From: Sugiyamaella lignohabitans
Lineage: Eukaryota; Ascomycota; Dipodascomycetes; Dipodascales; Trichomonascaceae
DNA: 64,000 nucleotides
NCBI RefSeq assembly: GCF_001640025.1
Contig: NC_031671.1
Span: 2,418,001-2,482,000, forward strand
Direction: 5' to 3'
Each line of letters opens with the position of its first letter. Position 1 is the first letter of the stretch. Shown here in pieces: positions 1 through 10,599 of this stretch. Made by a program: the position numbers and the translations under genes. Under the pieces are notes generated by a model, which ran no database searches, was not told the DNA's origin, and saw only the letters and a list, made by a program, of their open reading frames with translations.

Positions 1-2
1 CA

Positions 3-506
3 TCTATAGAAGCACGTACGCAGATTGAAGCGGCCTCAGGGTCAGCTAGAACAGCTAAAGTGATTTCGAGACTCGAGAAACTAGATACTGTTAAACGAAA
101 TATGCAAAAAACGCAACAAATATTTACCGAAGCCAAGAATTTTGACGAGTCTAAAATCACTTCAACAGTACTATCGCTAGTGGAGTCTGGTGATATAGAG
201 GCTGCGTTAGCCAAGCTGGATTCCGCGTCTGAAATCTGTTTAGTATGGAAGGGCACTGCTTTATATACACAGCGAACCAAGTTTATTGCCGGTCTTCGCA
301 AACGAGTAGACGCAATAATTGCCGAAAAGCATCGCACATCCACGTCTACACCCCCGCCATCTGGTCTATCGCAACTACAATCACAATCACAGCCCTCGAC
401 AGGTACTACGCCTCAACCGCGGTCTTCGACGGCCAGTCCAGTTTCCTCAACTACAGCAGACAGCTACTACTCGCTTATTGGGCAGTTCCAGAAAAAGATT
501 TTTTAA
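3..506 (+). CDS. COG7: COG7-like subunit of the conserved oligomeric Golgi complex, C-terminal part
   Basis: The reading frame is already open at the left edge, so only the last 167 residues are present and the true start lies outside the window. The segment LEKLDTVKRNMQKTQQIFTE, followed by an ESGDIEAALAKL stretch and a basic helix ending near VDAIIAEK, resembles the N-terminal coiled-coil region of COG7, where a 'VKxRMQ...LxEA' pattern is typical. Yeast COG7 proteins are short, so a stop soon after this region is expected. The last 50 residues are Ser/Thr/Pro/Gln-rich and end in QFQKKIF. COG7 is part of lobe B of the COG tethering complex for intra-Golgi retrograde transport. The gene is convergent with RSA3, with 170 bp between stops. 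The assignment rests on remembered family pattern; another short coiled-coil tether is possible. Confidence 0.6.
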   Translation, partial: SIEARTQIEAASGSARTAKVISRLEKLDTVKRNMQKTQQIFTEAKNFDESKITSTVLSLVESGDIEAALAKLDSASEICLVWKGTALYTQRTKFIAGLRKRVDAIIAEKHRTSTSTPPPSGLSQLQSQSQPSTGTTPQPRSSTASPVSSTTADSYYSLIGQFQKKIF

Positions 507-676
507 TTTTCTAATCTGGCATCTCTGTATATAATTAGATACCGACTGCATCTGCCAAGTACCTTCAAGCATATCAGACCTCAGGAACCTTGTTCCTCTA
601 TCACCATACCCCTCCTCCATCCCAGCAATCACATGGTCGTCCTGCCAATTCAGACAAAATTAATAAATATATTTAT

Positions 677-1233
677 TTACTTGCTAACAGCAGTGTGCTC
701 ATCCTGAGCTCTACTGAGAATAATCTTTTGCTGGTCGGCATCAAAGATATTGACACCTTCTTTTAATGCATTAATCAACATGAACAGCGATTTGGGCTGG
801 AAATCGTTACTTTGACGCAGTTTGTTCAAGTCGTCGCCGAACTTCTCGGTCATCATTTGGACGTAGTAATCTTCAAACTCGCTTTTGCTAGCAGATGTCT
901 TCAATGGATCGGGAATCACTGGTCTCTCAGCCGTGGAGTTAGACACAGCAGTCTCTTCTTCACCATCAATGTTCATATCGTCAACAGCAATCTCCTCTAC
1001 CTCCTCTACATTGTCCTCCTGTCCAGAAACATCCGAATTCGACGAATCGGAAGAATCAGACGAGTCTGACGAGAAATCTAGTAACAGTTAGCACCCTCTC
1101 GCTCTCCCCCACCACTTCCAACCCGGCACCCACCCAGGCCGGTTCACTTTTTTTTCTTACCCTCAGTTCTGGCCTTCTTCCGCCTTCGCCGCCTCTTATT
1201 CTGCTCGCTCGTATTTGTACTGGCAGGAGCCAT
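677..1233 (-). CDS. RSA3: Ribosome assembly protein 3, spliced
   Basis: Two exons on the minus strand: 1233-1161 and 1077-677, giving 157 residues. Exon 1 encodes MAPASTNTSEQNK followed by a run of Arg/Lys, a nucleolar-type basic patch, and ends at a GTAAG donor. The 83-bp intron has branch point GCTAAC and acceptor TAG. Exon 2 joins in frame to an acidic Ser/Asp stretch and the conserved Rsa3 core: FEDYYVQMMTEKFGDDLNKL, then SLFMLINALKEGVNIFD. Rsa3 takes part in 60S pre-ribosome assembly in the nucleolus, with the Dbp6 complex. Without splicing only the last 99 residues would be called. It is divergent from the Hif1-like gene, with a palindromic GC element between them, and convergent with COG7. 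Confidence 0.85.
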
Positions 1234-1825
1234 CTCTGAAAATAAATAAAAAATCTAATCAACCGCCAAACCACTGCTTCGGAGATCCTCTGAATCTTTT
1301 TTATCGCCCTGCATATTTTCGATAACAGCCGTAGCTGGTGCGGCATGCATCCTCCCCTCTCAGGGGGTGCTCTAAACCCGCCAGGGCCTTTAAACCGGAC
1401 GGAAAAGCTGCCAATTTTTGGGGGTAGTCGCTGCCTCCGGCGGCTGGGGCTTCGCCCCAGACCCCACGGCTCCTCTCGCTGCGCTCGAGTCGGGCGTCGA
1501 CGGTCCCAGCAGTCTCCTGCGAAGCAGGAGCAACGGGGTCTGGGGCGGAGCCCCAGCCGCCGGAGGCACAGTCGCCCAACCCCCGGGTCCTGACACCGGA
1601 CCCGTGGATTTTTGGGGGGAAAAGGATGGTGCACGGACTTGTTCGCGGAGAAGAAGTGGTAATTAAATCCTGCATATGCACCAGGATTCGCGCTTGCTTT
1701 CCTGGTGTTTGTTCGAGCAACGCGTATTTTGTTTATATACATTTAGACCGGCAATTAAAGTTGAGAGCCTAAGCCAGTTGGGTCGAGTTGGTATACAAGA
1801 AGCGCAGTGTGTGGTCGCAGAAACA
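1234..1825. promoter_or_regulatory. Divergent intergenic region between RSA3 and the Hif1-like gene
   Basis: About 590 bp shared by two genes of nuclear chromatin or ribosome assembly. It holds one full palindromic GC element (1432-1568) flanked by a C-rich stretch on each side. No clear TATA box or factor site was recognised. Open frames across it come from translating the GC element. Confidence 0.5.
1432..1568 (-). repeat. GC palindromic element E1, full copy
   Basis: Left arm starts TGCCTCC and carries the CTCGAG module; the right arm carries CTCCTGCGAAGCAGGAG and ends GGAGGCA. It lies in the divergent RSA3/Hif1 promoter. The left-arm hairpin loop is TTC, whereas most copies have TCC. Strand is given as the direction hairpin arm to CTCGAG arm, here and in the other copies. 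Confidence 0.95.
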
Positions 1826-3168
1826 ATGTCATATGGAAACAGCGAGATCGATGACCTGGTGGCCAAGGGTCTCAAAGCTTATGCCCTAAGATCGTACGAA
1901 GAGGCTACTGAAAGCCTCGGCCAGGCTTGTGGACTCTATTCTTCCAGCAATGACGGCAAAGAGAATCCGTCACTGCTGTTTCTGTATGGAAGAGCTCTAT
2001 TTCGAGTAGCAGTGACGCAATCCGAAGTTCTTGGCGAATCCACAGCGGCATCGGATAGAGGTACTCCAGCAGTTGGAGCTACCGATTCAGAGGTTGCTGA
2101 GAAAAAGAGTGGGCTGTTCAAGTTCTCTGGAGAAGACGAAGAAGACGAAGAAGAACAGGAAGAAACGAATGAAAACGGCGATGCTGCAGAAGGCGACGGG
2201 GAAGAGGGCAATGAACAGGCCGAGCCAGAAGAAGAAGAGCAAACAGACTTCGAAGTGGCATGGGAAATTCTCGATCTCGCACGCAAACTGTTCGACGACG
2301 AAATCTCCTCGCTAGAAAAGTTGGACGACGATGACAACGACAAGCAGGCCAAGATCAAAGAAGCCCGTGTCAAGCTCGCAGACACATACGATCTCCTCGG
2401 CGAAATCTCGCTCGAATCAGGTAAGCAAACTTCGGAGGGCACAGTTCTGCCTCCGGCGGCTGGGGCTCCGCCCCAGACCCCGTGGCTCCTGCTTCGCAGG
2501 AGACTGTTGGGACCGTCGACGAAAACGACTCGAGCGAAGCGAGAGGAGCCACGGGGTCTGGGGCGCAGCCCCAGCCGCCGGAGGCATCCCGGCTCCGAAC
2601 AAGTCACTAACCGGTACTAGAAAATTTTGCACAGGCGGTGCAAGATCTGACAGTGTCGCTGAAACTCCGGCAGGAGCTGTACCCGGTGGAGTCGACGCTG
2701 ATCTCTGAGGCCCATTATAAGCTGTCGTTGGCGCACGAGTTCGATGTCGAGGACGCTGGTTCGCGTAATAAAGCCATTCAGGAGATGCAGAGTGCGTTAG
2801 ACAGCGTGAAAAAGAGAATTGAAGTGTCTGGTGAGGACGATAAAGAGCTCGTGGCTGATCTGGAGACCCGGTTACAAGAACTTGAGCAAGCGAACGAGTC
2901 GGTGACGAGCGACGAAAAACGAGCTGTTATTGAAGGCATTCTCGGCGCTGACGCAGCAGGCTCTAGCTCGTCTACAGCCGCTTCGACAGCAGCAGCACCC
3001 AGTCCTGCTTCGTCAACCCCGTCGTCGATTCTCAAAGAGGCCGTGCTCAATTCCCTGGGTCAGGCCAACGATATCAGCTCGCTCGTCCGCAAACGCCCCG
3101 ACAAAAAACGTGCTACCCCCACCGTCTCAACAGACGAGCCCAGCTCCAAACGGGCCAAAGAAGAGTAA
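1826..3168 (+). CDS. HIF1: NASP/SHNi-TPR family histone chaperone (Hif1/Sim3-like), spliced
   Basis: Exons 1826-2420 and 2621-3168 give 380 residues. The start MSYGNSEIDDLVAKGLKAYA begins a tetratricopeptide helix pair. A long Glu/Asp-rich insertion follows (about residues 105-150), which is the histone-binding acidic tract that interrupts a TPR in this family. The splice joins EISLES to ENFAQAVQDLTVSLKLRQEL, rebuilding the SHNi-TPR 'E.F..A..D...SL.L' signature. A coiled coil follows, and the tail has basic KKR/SSKRAKEE patches that may be a nuclear signal. These proteins escort H3-H4 in the nucleus and in yeast partner the Hat1 acetyltransferase. The 200-bp intron (GTAAGC donor, CACTAAC branch, TAG acceptor) contains a complete palindromic GC element. 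The gene symbol is by family, not proven orthology. Confidence 0.8.
2448..2586 (+). repeat. GC palindromic element E2, full copy inside an intron
   Basis: Occupies most of the Hif1-like intron (2421-2620). It begins 27 nt after the donor and ends 34 nt before the acceptor, just upstream of the branch point. The arms and the CTCCTGC-TTC-GCAGGAG hairpin are intact; the right-arm loop is GCA. Confidence 0.95.
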
Positions 3169-3198
3169 TAAAATTAATATGATTTTTACTCGGGGTTC

Positions 3199-3336
3199 TG
3201 CCTCCGGCGGCTGGGGCTCCGCCCCAGACCCCGTGGCTCCTGCTTCGCAGGAGACTGCTGAGACCGACGACGAAAACGACTCGAGCGGAGCGAGAGGAGC
3301 AGCGGGGTCTGGGGCGGAGCCCCAGCCGCCGGAGGC
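3199..3336 (+). repeat. GC palindromic element E3, full copy
   Basis: Starts 30 bp after the stop codon of the Hif1-like gene, in the expected position of its 3' end. Both arms are complete. Confidence 0.95.
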
Positions 3337-4089
3337 AGAACCCCCTCCCCCTGAGTGAGATGCAGCGTTCTATGCATGGTACCTGCGTGGATTGGCGCCA
3401 GTGAGATTGGCATGTTGTGTTGTGGGTGCTCTGTGCAAAGATAGACGCATGATCTTCGTTGTGACGTCAGGGACGGGACTTGAAACAGCGGCTGCGTCGC
3501 TCTCTTTGTGATGTCCTTTCTGGGAAGGAAGTATCCTGGAGTCGGTTGGAGGATTTGATGACGTTTTCGGTAATTCAGTAGCTAATTCAGGTGATCAAGT
3601 AGGGTCGGGCGTGATTGGCAATTTCTGGATGGGCGAGTGTGGTTTAGAGTCATGAAATAGATGCAGACGGCTGACTGGATGGGGTAGTGTTTGATGGTTA
3701 GAGTTGGTTGGCTAGCGAGGATCGTGAAGGTTATTACTGGCCGACGGTGGTGACCGGACTTGGGTGGTGTTGCAACAACCTTAGCCCGTGTGAGATTCGT
3801 CGTAGTAGTTCGATGCGGATGCCGTGCTTTAACGCGGCAGAAGCAAGCATTGCAGTGCAGTAGCAGCAGCAGCAGCAGCGGTCATTGCGTTCTGGAACTC
3901 GCTTTTCGACTGCTGCTGCCGGCACGTGCGTTAACCAAAATGGGGATATCACTGATCTTGCGATTAATCCCATTAGCTCGGACTAATTAGGCTGTAGGGC
4001 AGATTGTATTCGACTGAAACAGACGGGGCCAGGCGGGGGTTACAGATAGTTAAATTTCGTCTCAAAAGGCTCAAACAGCACGAATCGAA

Positions 4090-4172
4090 CTGTGAGATGC
4101 TTATCGGTGAGATGCTAATATGTGAGATGCTAATCTGGCGATGCTCTGCGAAGTGCTCTGTGAGATGCTAAT
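4090..4172 (+). repeat. Short degenerate direct repeats (GTGAGATGCTAAT)
   Basis: Four copies of a GTGAGATGCT(A/T)A(A/T) motif within about 80 bp, one partly degraded (GCGATGCTCTGCGAAGTGCT). Function unknown. Confidence 0.6.
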
Positions 4173-4529
4173 CTATCAGATTTTGATATGGTGGTATATT
4201 TAGATTGCAATTGCCCTGGTTTCTGTGTTTTCTATTTTTGACGCACGGCACTCGTGGGATTCTGGTTCTGTTGTATCAAACTACAAAACTAAAAAACTTT
4301 AAATAATTAATTAGCTTTTAGGGGGGCGTGGGGGGTTGTTTGAAAGTTGCGCACTGGCCAGCTATGGTCTTGCCAGCCGCAACAGCAGCAGTGGCATTTT
4401 GCCTGGCATTGCCCGATAGCGACGGCGATTTCCCAATCAAACTTCAGATGACAGATGTTCGTACGCGTCCGACATCACTCACACTGCGTGCCTCTGAACT
4501 CAGATAGACTACCCGACAGGCACGCCCTA

Positions 4530-4622
4530 ACATAATTCTATTTATTAGCGACTGTTAGTGTTGACAGACGACCGACAGACACGCCTACCATAATTCTATT
4601 TATTAGCGACTGTTAGTGTTGG
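4530..4622 (+). repeat. Tandem duplication, about 33-bp identical core
   Basis: The segment starting CATAATTCTATTTATTAGCG and ending GTTAGTGTTG occurs twice, about 60 bp apart. Each copy is preceded by a related GACAG(G/A)CACGCC sequence. This is a local duplication with no coding potential. Confidence 0.85.
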
Positions 4623-4738
4623 CATTATCCGTTAACGAGATTGCCAAGCCGATAAGGTCGGACGTGGAATTGGCTTTTTTGGCTTTTACCGGCTTTTCCA
4701 TGCTTTTGTCTGTTACTACTGTTATTATAAACTTTACA

Positions 4739-4830
4739 TGCTTTAAATGCTTTATATAGTTTTATATAGTTTTACATAGTTTTATATAGTTTTATACGCT
4801 TTATATGCTTTTATATGCTTTTATATGGTA
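4739..4830 (+). repeat. AT-rich minisatellite (TTTATATAG-type units)
   Basis: Roughly eight degenerate 10-12 bp units of the type TTTATATAGTTT or TTTATATGCTTT in tandem. No gene nearby accounts for them. Confidence 0.75.
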
Positions 4831-5619
4831 TATTTATTTATTAGATATGCGGTTCTTCATCGAATTGTTCATCGAATTCAAACATGGATATTTTCATTTT
4901 TTTTAAATTCTTATTTTTTAAAAATCCTTTGTGAAATTCTTTTTTTATAACTCTGTCGTTGAAATTCTGAAATAGCACCACGGAATTGTTGTGGCTGAAA
5001 TGGAAATATGGAAATATTGTACAACGGAACTGGCCAGTTCCTAGTTTATATAAACAATAGTAGCAAGCGGGGGTTTTGAGCCCCTCGATGTTCCCCCCCC
5101 TCCTCTCCTTGACCCCTCCACGTCGAGCAAACAGAGGGGTACAGTGCTTCTGCATCTGCTTCTAGCGGCAGCAAAAATGCTGTATCTGCAGCACCTCAAG
5201 ATATGATATTCACATCACTGCCGTAAACGGCAAGTGTGCACTAAGCTAGTTACAGACCTAAATAGAGTCTAATTTTCGTGGGTGGAGATACTACTTCATT
5301 GTTTTTCCTTCTCGACGGTATAATATCCTGACACTCACTTGGATATTCTCAACCACTTTGTCCACGTGAGCTTTTGTTTTTAAGTGTCGATTGCATTTCC
5401 TGTAGACCGTCTCTTGGATTCTCGGTCATTAAAAACATTCGACACCATTTCCCCGACCCACTGAGTTGGCGCTTGTCTGAAACAGCATCGTCGTGCCCTA
5501 ACAAGATAAGGCCATAAAAGAAGCAATCTTGATCCCACTTAACGGCCACCCATTTCCCCGTGGATTCTACTCCTCAAAATAATCGCGATCCCACTTTGAA
5601 CTTCGCGGATGTCCACCCT

Positions 5620-5856
5620 GTAAGTACCAGCTCGCTTCACCTGGCGTGGCAGGGGGGTGTGCCTCCGGCGGCTGGGGCTCCGCCCCAGACCCCGCTGCTC
5701 CTCTCGCTTCGCTCGAGTCGTTTTCGTCGACGGTCTTAGCAGTCTCCTGCGAAGCAGGAGCTACGGGGTCTGGGGCAGAGCCCCAGCCGCCGGAGGCACT
5801 GGCCCGTCCCAGCTTTTAGATCTGGGTAACTAACGAGACAAGGTTCTGAGTTTCAG
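5620..5856 (+). other. Candidate intron in the 5' leader of the Ser-rich gene
   Basis: A GTAAGT donor at 5620, a GTAACTAAC branch-like site at 5826-5834 and a TTTCAG acceptor at 5851-5856 would define a 237-bp intron wholly containing element E4. Branch-to-acceptor spacing is longer than in the other introns here. A short ATG-initiated frame (MSTL) sits across the donor. The call is tentative. Confidence 0.35.
5660..5798 (-). repeat. GC palindromic element E4, full copy
   Basis: Complete arms, oriented with the CTCGAG module on the left. It is preceded by a G-run (GGGGGGTGTGCC). It lies upstream of the Ser-rich gene and possibly within a leader intron. Confidence 0.95.
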
Positions 5857-5965
5857 GGAAGTGTGAATTGTGAGACAGACTTAAGGGGTCACGATTGACG
5901 TAGCAGGTTCTGCTAAAGAGACCTGAAGTTAAAGGGATATCGAGCGTTGTGCTTGTGAAGTCATC

Positions 5966-8413
5966 ATGGGGCTATGGCGGTGGAGAAAGAACTCGAAGCG
6001 TCAGGAGAAGGACGAGGTCGATCATATGCTCGAGGGTGAGTGGATTTAAGGGGGGGTTCTGAGCAGCCGACCACTGTGCGATGTGTGGTGTTTTAGGGGT
6101 TGTGTTTATGAAGTATTGCGTGATCCCCGGAATCCCGGACGCCCGACTCGAGCGTAGCGAGAGGAGCCACGGGCTCTGGGGCAGAGCCCCAGCCGCCGGA
6201 GGCTGCACCCACAAGAACGGTGTGTACTAACAGAGTGAATAGAGGATGAGCCTCTGTCGTATGAGGAAGAGGCGGCTCTTCAGTCTGCTGCAAGAGTCCA
6301 GCATACTTCTGACAATTATCATCCAGCCAGTCGTAAGAGCTCTACTACAGTGGCTACGGCAGTTCCTACAGCCACAGGCTCGTTTACTATTGAATCGCTG
6401 TTGAGTTTGAACCCTCCACCAGTTACTAATGGAAGCAGCAGCAGCAGATCACCGTCTAGTTCAGGCCGGTCACCGTCTCTGTCTGCCAATTCGGTCGTCA
6501 GCGCCAACGGTGGCAGTTTTGGTCTTGGAGCTGGGTCAAATAGCAACGGAAATGGAAATGGAAATGGTATTGGAAACGGTGTAGGAGGGTATGGCAATGG
6601 CAGTGAACGTACGGGCGCTTTGAGTGCCCCTTCTACCAGTACCACATCTCTGCCGAAGGTTCCAGTATTGAGCCCTCGAAGCAAAACAATGAGTTCGACC
6701 TCGTTATCATCAACGTCTTCGAATATGAGAAGGAGGCTGAGTAGATTGAGCATGATTTTGCCTCGTCATAAGACCAGTCCTGGCACTTTTGAAACTGATG
6801 GTGGGTTCATTTTCAGAGCTGATTCTGATAAACTGCACAATGACCCTGAACTTTTAAGTAGCAATGGCCGAGATATTTCTGGTCAAGAGAATGAAATAAC
6901 TACGGGAATTGCAAACAGTACTTTGCATAACCAGCAAGAAACTGTGGAATCAGCGACTACTGTACCACCACAATTATCATCGACAACTACTTTACCTGAT
7001 GGTCTCAACTCAGAGACCGAATCTGTACCAACTGGAGACCAGCGTCAGCCTGAAGTCGGTTCTTATGAACACGAACAATCGCAGAACGACCATTCATCAG
7101 GTGCAGGCACCTTACCGTACTCTTCTGGAGATTCTGCCACTGCGTCCAGCGAACCTACTATAATTGAGACGCAACCGCAACCATCAGCCATTGAATCACA
7201 GTCGCAGTTGCACCAGCCAGAAACAGTGACTGCATCAAGTAATTTTTCAAGCATTCCACATATACCTAATGGCACTCACTCAGCAATTTCTGGTGAACCT
7301 GTGGTGCTTACCACTGCGACTGGATCTACCATCCCGGCAATTACATCTTCTAACCACGACGGATCTTTATCACGAGGGGTTAAACAAGTGACACCTCCAC
7401 CTTCAGTACCAGTGTCAACATCAATTCACAATAAACTACCACCCATCTCGACTATATCACCACCTAATCATTTCAGACAGAATCCTCCTACCAGAGAGAA
7501 TTCGCTCTCTCCACTTCATGAACCAGGTTCAGTTGTAGAATCACCAAGACTGTCTTCACCCTCTTCATCTTTGATATTCGAGCGGTCTGTACAGGATTTC
7601 ACTATTGGAAATGACGACAAAATTCCTTCTCACTACCACAGTGAAGACTACATTCCTCCAGTGCTGGATGCTTCGACAACCGCCATCACAGACTCTTCTT
7701 TGGATCCTAACATGATTGAAATTGTGTCTTTATCGCCCGGGTCTGCTGCCAGAACACGAAGTATATCCAGCGGCGGTTACCACCATCACAGCAGCCAAGA
7801 CGAAAACAGTCCCCTTCCTGCTGGTTTGTCATCGCCATCTCAATCATCACCCACTCGGTCACACTTGAACCAGCACCAGTTCAACTCTAATGGCACCAGC
7901 ACTGGATCTTCTGGACCTAATTCTTCTAATGGAGGTCTTGGACTTCGAAACTTGGGTGCTCCACCAGTAATTGGAATTGCCGTGTCTGGTGCTAGTAACA
8001 GCTCCAAACAACACCCCACGGTTTCAGAGGGCGATGGTACCGCTAACAACCATTCTAATAGCATTCCAGTTCCACAGCCGGCATCAAATAGTCCCTCTAA
8101 TGGCGACCGCCACGTTCTCAGTTTCTGTTCTTTTGCCGACATCGTTACTTCAGAACACACTCCACACCCCAATAAGGCCTCATTTTCGGCCTCTTCGCCC
8201 TCCAGTCCGCGATCCAAGCCGTTCGCAGACGGGTTTGCGGGGTCTCCCCACTCTCTCCGAACCATCGAATCAGCGGAAGCGCTCGCCGGGTCTGAAGAGT
8301 TCATTCTGGCGCCCGAGGAGTTCGAGCTCGAAGACGACCCTGGCCTCGTAGTACGCTCCATGGACGAAACCATCCGTTACAACACCGGCGAGATCACCAG
8401 CCAGCTGGCATAA
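5966..8413 (+). CDS. Ser/Pro/Asn-rich protein of unknown function, spliced
   Basis: Exons 5966-6035 and 6243-8413 give 746 residues. Exon 1 encodes MGLWRWRKNSKRQEKDEVDH followed by MLE. The intron has a GTGAGT donor, a TACTAAC branch and a TAG acceptor, and splicing yields EDEPLSYEEEAALQSAARVQ in frame. The middle is low-complexity Ser, Thr, Pro and Asn sequence with many SP sites, including a Gly-Asn run, so it is probably disordered and phosphorylated. The most conserved-looking part is near the C-terminus: HVLSFCSFADIVTSEH and then an acidic segment ending EITSQLA. I do not recognise the family with confidence. Gly2 could allow N-myristoylation, but the context is not canonical. It is convergent with IMP4. 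Confidence 0.7.
6144..6203 (+). repeat. GC element E5, half copy inside an intron
   Basis: Only the right arm with its CTCGAG module is present, within the intron of the Ser-rich gene (6036-6242). It ends 39 nt before the acceptor, immediately upstream of the TACTAAC branch region. Confidence 0.9.
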
Positions 8414-8510
8414 AAGTATGACGCCCCGTCATCACCGGCCCTTTTACATTCTTGGCCCTCGTTTCTTTAATTTGTATGCTACGAATATATTTATTTACGC
8501 CAACGGGCAA

Positions 8511-8672
8511 TGCCTCCGGCGGCTGGGGCTGCGCCCCAGGCCCCCTGGTTTCTCTCGCTCCGCTCGAGTCGTTCTCGTGGGGGCTTGGTAGCATCTGGGT
8601 CTCTCGAAGCCCGACTCGAGCGCAGCGAGAGGAGCCAGGGGGTCTGGGGCGCAGCCCCAGCCGCCGGAGGCA
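8511..8672. repeat. GC element E6, copy with two CTCGAG arms
   Basis: It sits between the convergent Ser-rich and IMP4 genes, about 100 bp after one stop and 44 bp from the other. Both arms carry the CTCGAG module instead of one of each kind. The arm loops match each other (GGGGCTGCGCCCC and its complement) while differing from most other copies. Confidence 0.95.
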
Positions 8673-8715
8673 GGACCCGATGAGAAAATATTAGGAGGTC
8701 TATAAATAATACAGG

Positions 8716-9672
8716 TTACAAATAATCCTTCTTGTTGGCCGTGCGGATGAAACCTCTGTGTCTCCATTCGACATCGGCGTCTTTGTTGTCGACGGTGCCA
8801 AGACGGAGTTCGTAGAGTTTCATCTCGAATCGAGGACCGACTTCTGCGAGCTCAACAGACTCTCGGGTGCGAACATAGACGTGTTGACGCACGCTGATGT
8901 AGTCGCCGTTGTTGGCAAATGTGATGACTCGTGAGCTGTCTTTCTTGACTCCGGGAGGGAACAGGTGTTTTAGGACTTGCACTACTCGTTTTCCGAGAGG
9001 CGATGTGAAATTCTCGAAGATGATGTGTGGATAAGCTTCAGATTGGTTGCCCGAATTTAGAATGTCGTGACGAAGAACAACATTATGAAGTGAAAATGAG
9101 GCTGTGGGTCCGTGTGGGAAATGGGAAACGGTCAGTGCTGTGGGGACACCACGGTGTTCATGCAGTAAAATCAGGTCGGTGGATCCAGAGCTTTGACATG
9201 CTGATACCAATGATGGCAGAATAGTACCACCACGGTTTAATCTGATACCAGTTGGAAACAGCAGCTTGACTTCTTTCGCAAACTGACTAAGTCTTGTACT
9301 GGGATCTCGACTGGTTGTGACTATAACTTTGGGATCTTGAATTCCACTTAATGCTGAATATTCGTCATCGATTTCTTCATTTAATGACTCGTCGAATCGG
9401 AAATCTTTTTGTAGTTGATCATCATCAGCAACTTCTTTAGGTAGACTTTTACCAGATGCTAATGCTGCTCTTAACTTTTGTCTCTTTTGTGCTAATGTTG
9501 CTTCTTGTAGTTGTACCGACTTCCTGTAAAGGTACTCTCTTCTTTCTCTAGCCTGCCTGCGAATCTGGAAATTACGTTAGTACTTTGTTCATATCCATCC
9601 TTTATGCCATATTCTATCGTTCAGAAACTGTAACAAGAAATTTATGGCTTGTTCTGGTTTTTTTCTTACCAT
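8716..9672 (-). CDS. IMP4: U3 snoRNP protein Imp4 (Brix domain), spliced after the start codon
   Basis: Exon 1 is only the ATG (9672-9670); exon 2 is 9564-8716; total 283 residues, close to the usual ~290. The ATG is followed directly by a GTAAGA donor. The 105-bp intron ends GTACTAAC...TTTCCAG. The spliced protein starts [17 protein letters not shown], matching the highly conserved Imp4 N-terminus, then [20 protein letters not shown] and the Brix-domain core [20 protein letters not shown]. The C-terminus [16 protein letters not shown] is also typical. Imp4 with Imp3 and Mpp10 guides U3 snoRNA pairing to pre-18S rRNA in the nucleolus. The gene is divergent from UPF1. An upstream ORF overlaps its start codon. 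Confidence 0.93.
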
Positions 9673-9752
9673 TTTGCTTGTGGTTGATTAACTAACTGAG
9701 GTTCACGACCGGCGTTCTGGAATTCTTTCAGATATTTTTCAGGGTTAGGCAT
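9666..9752 (-). other. 28-codon upstream ORF overlapping the IMP4 start
   Basis: An ATG at 9752-9750 opens a frame MPNPEKYLKEFQNAGREPQL... that ends at a TAA overlapping the IMP4 start/donor sequence (AAATGGTAAG). After splicing the frame would end in TGA at the same place. It could repress IMP4 translation, or it may be chance or a separate micropeptide. Confidence 0.4.
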
Positions 9753-10599
9753 CTAATTATATTTAAAGATCGGCCAGTGCCTGCATGATAAAACCTCTGA
9801 TTATCACAATATGCCATTATCACTAATGTCGAAAGTGAAGAGTAAAGAGAACGACAATTTATGAGAATAAAATGTAGGATTAATATTTATTAATTAGTTG
9901 AAAAGTTGAAATATCCCAAATAAATGATAACAATTGCGGTTATTATATATATTTTAGCTAGATGTCTATATATCAATTCCAACACTCAGAGCTGGTTCCA
10001 AACACATAATTATCAGATATTTCACTTATTAATTATAAATCACGTGTGTTCTATATCAACTCACTGAAGCTCCCACTCCGAATATGAATTATTAATAGAA
10101 CTACACTGACAAACAGCAGAGATTTTCTAGAGCAGCAAAATTAAATTAAGAGACTACAGACCATTTATCTTCTGTTCAGATTATTTTGCAAATAAAACAC
10201 CTAATTTTTTGAAGTTGTAACCATATCATTTAATTATTTTTGGTGGTGAGTATCGATCGCATATCTTGAGAAGGGTTTGGGATCAGGGGACATTTTGCGG
10301 TATGAAACTGCAGTGTTTTTTTACAGGCGCATATACGTACTACATATCAACATATAATCGCTGAGGCGAATGCTTGAGTGAAGAAAGTAAAAGCCAACTT
10401 TTGAGCTTCTTTCTTATTATTTCGTCCAGAAGGAACGAAAGAACACAGACTGGATCCAAACTGGCTTGGTCAAGAAAAGTACCCAAAGTTCAGACTGGTA
10501 ATCAGCCAAATCATAGCGTGACTGTGTAGTGTATGGAGAAGAGGCTTATTAAACTTCGAAAGAAAACAAAATTCGATAGAAAAATTCAAATAGTCCAGA
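9753..10599. promoter_or_regulatory. Divergent AT-rich promoter region between IMP4 and UPF1
   Basis: About 850 bp, AT-rich, without a GC element. It contains a CACGTG E-box-like site near 10042 and several TATATA stretches near 9945-9975. No other gene was recognised. Confidence 0.45.

Larger units (their letters stand above)
3337..5659. other. Gene-poor region with short tandem repeats
   Basis: No convincing coding sequence. Open frames here (for example minus-strand 4841-5155) lack family resemblance. Visible features are a CAG run near 3862-3881, scattered GTGAGATGCTAAT copies at 4090-4170, a tandem duplication at 4530-4622, and an AT-rich repeat at 4739-4830. No tRNA gene was recognised. 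Confidence 0.5.

Noticed and set aside
4841..5155. 104-codon minus-strand frame
   Set aside because: No recognisable family, mixed composition, lies over AT-rich repeat-like DNA; no splice or neighbour support.
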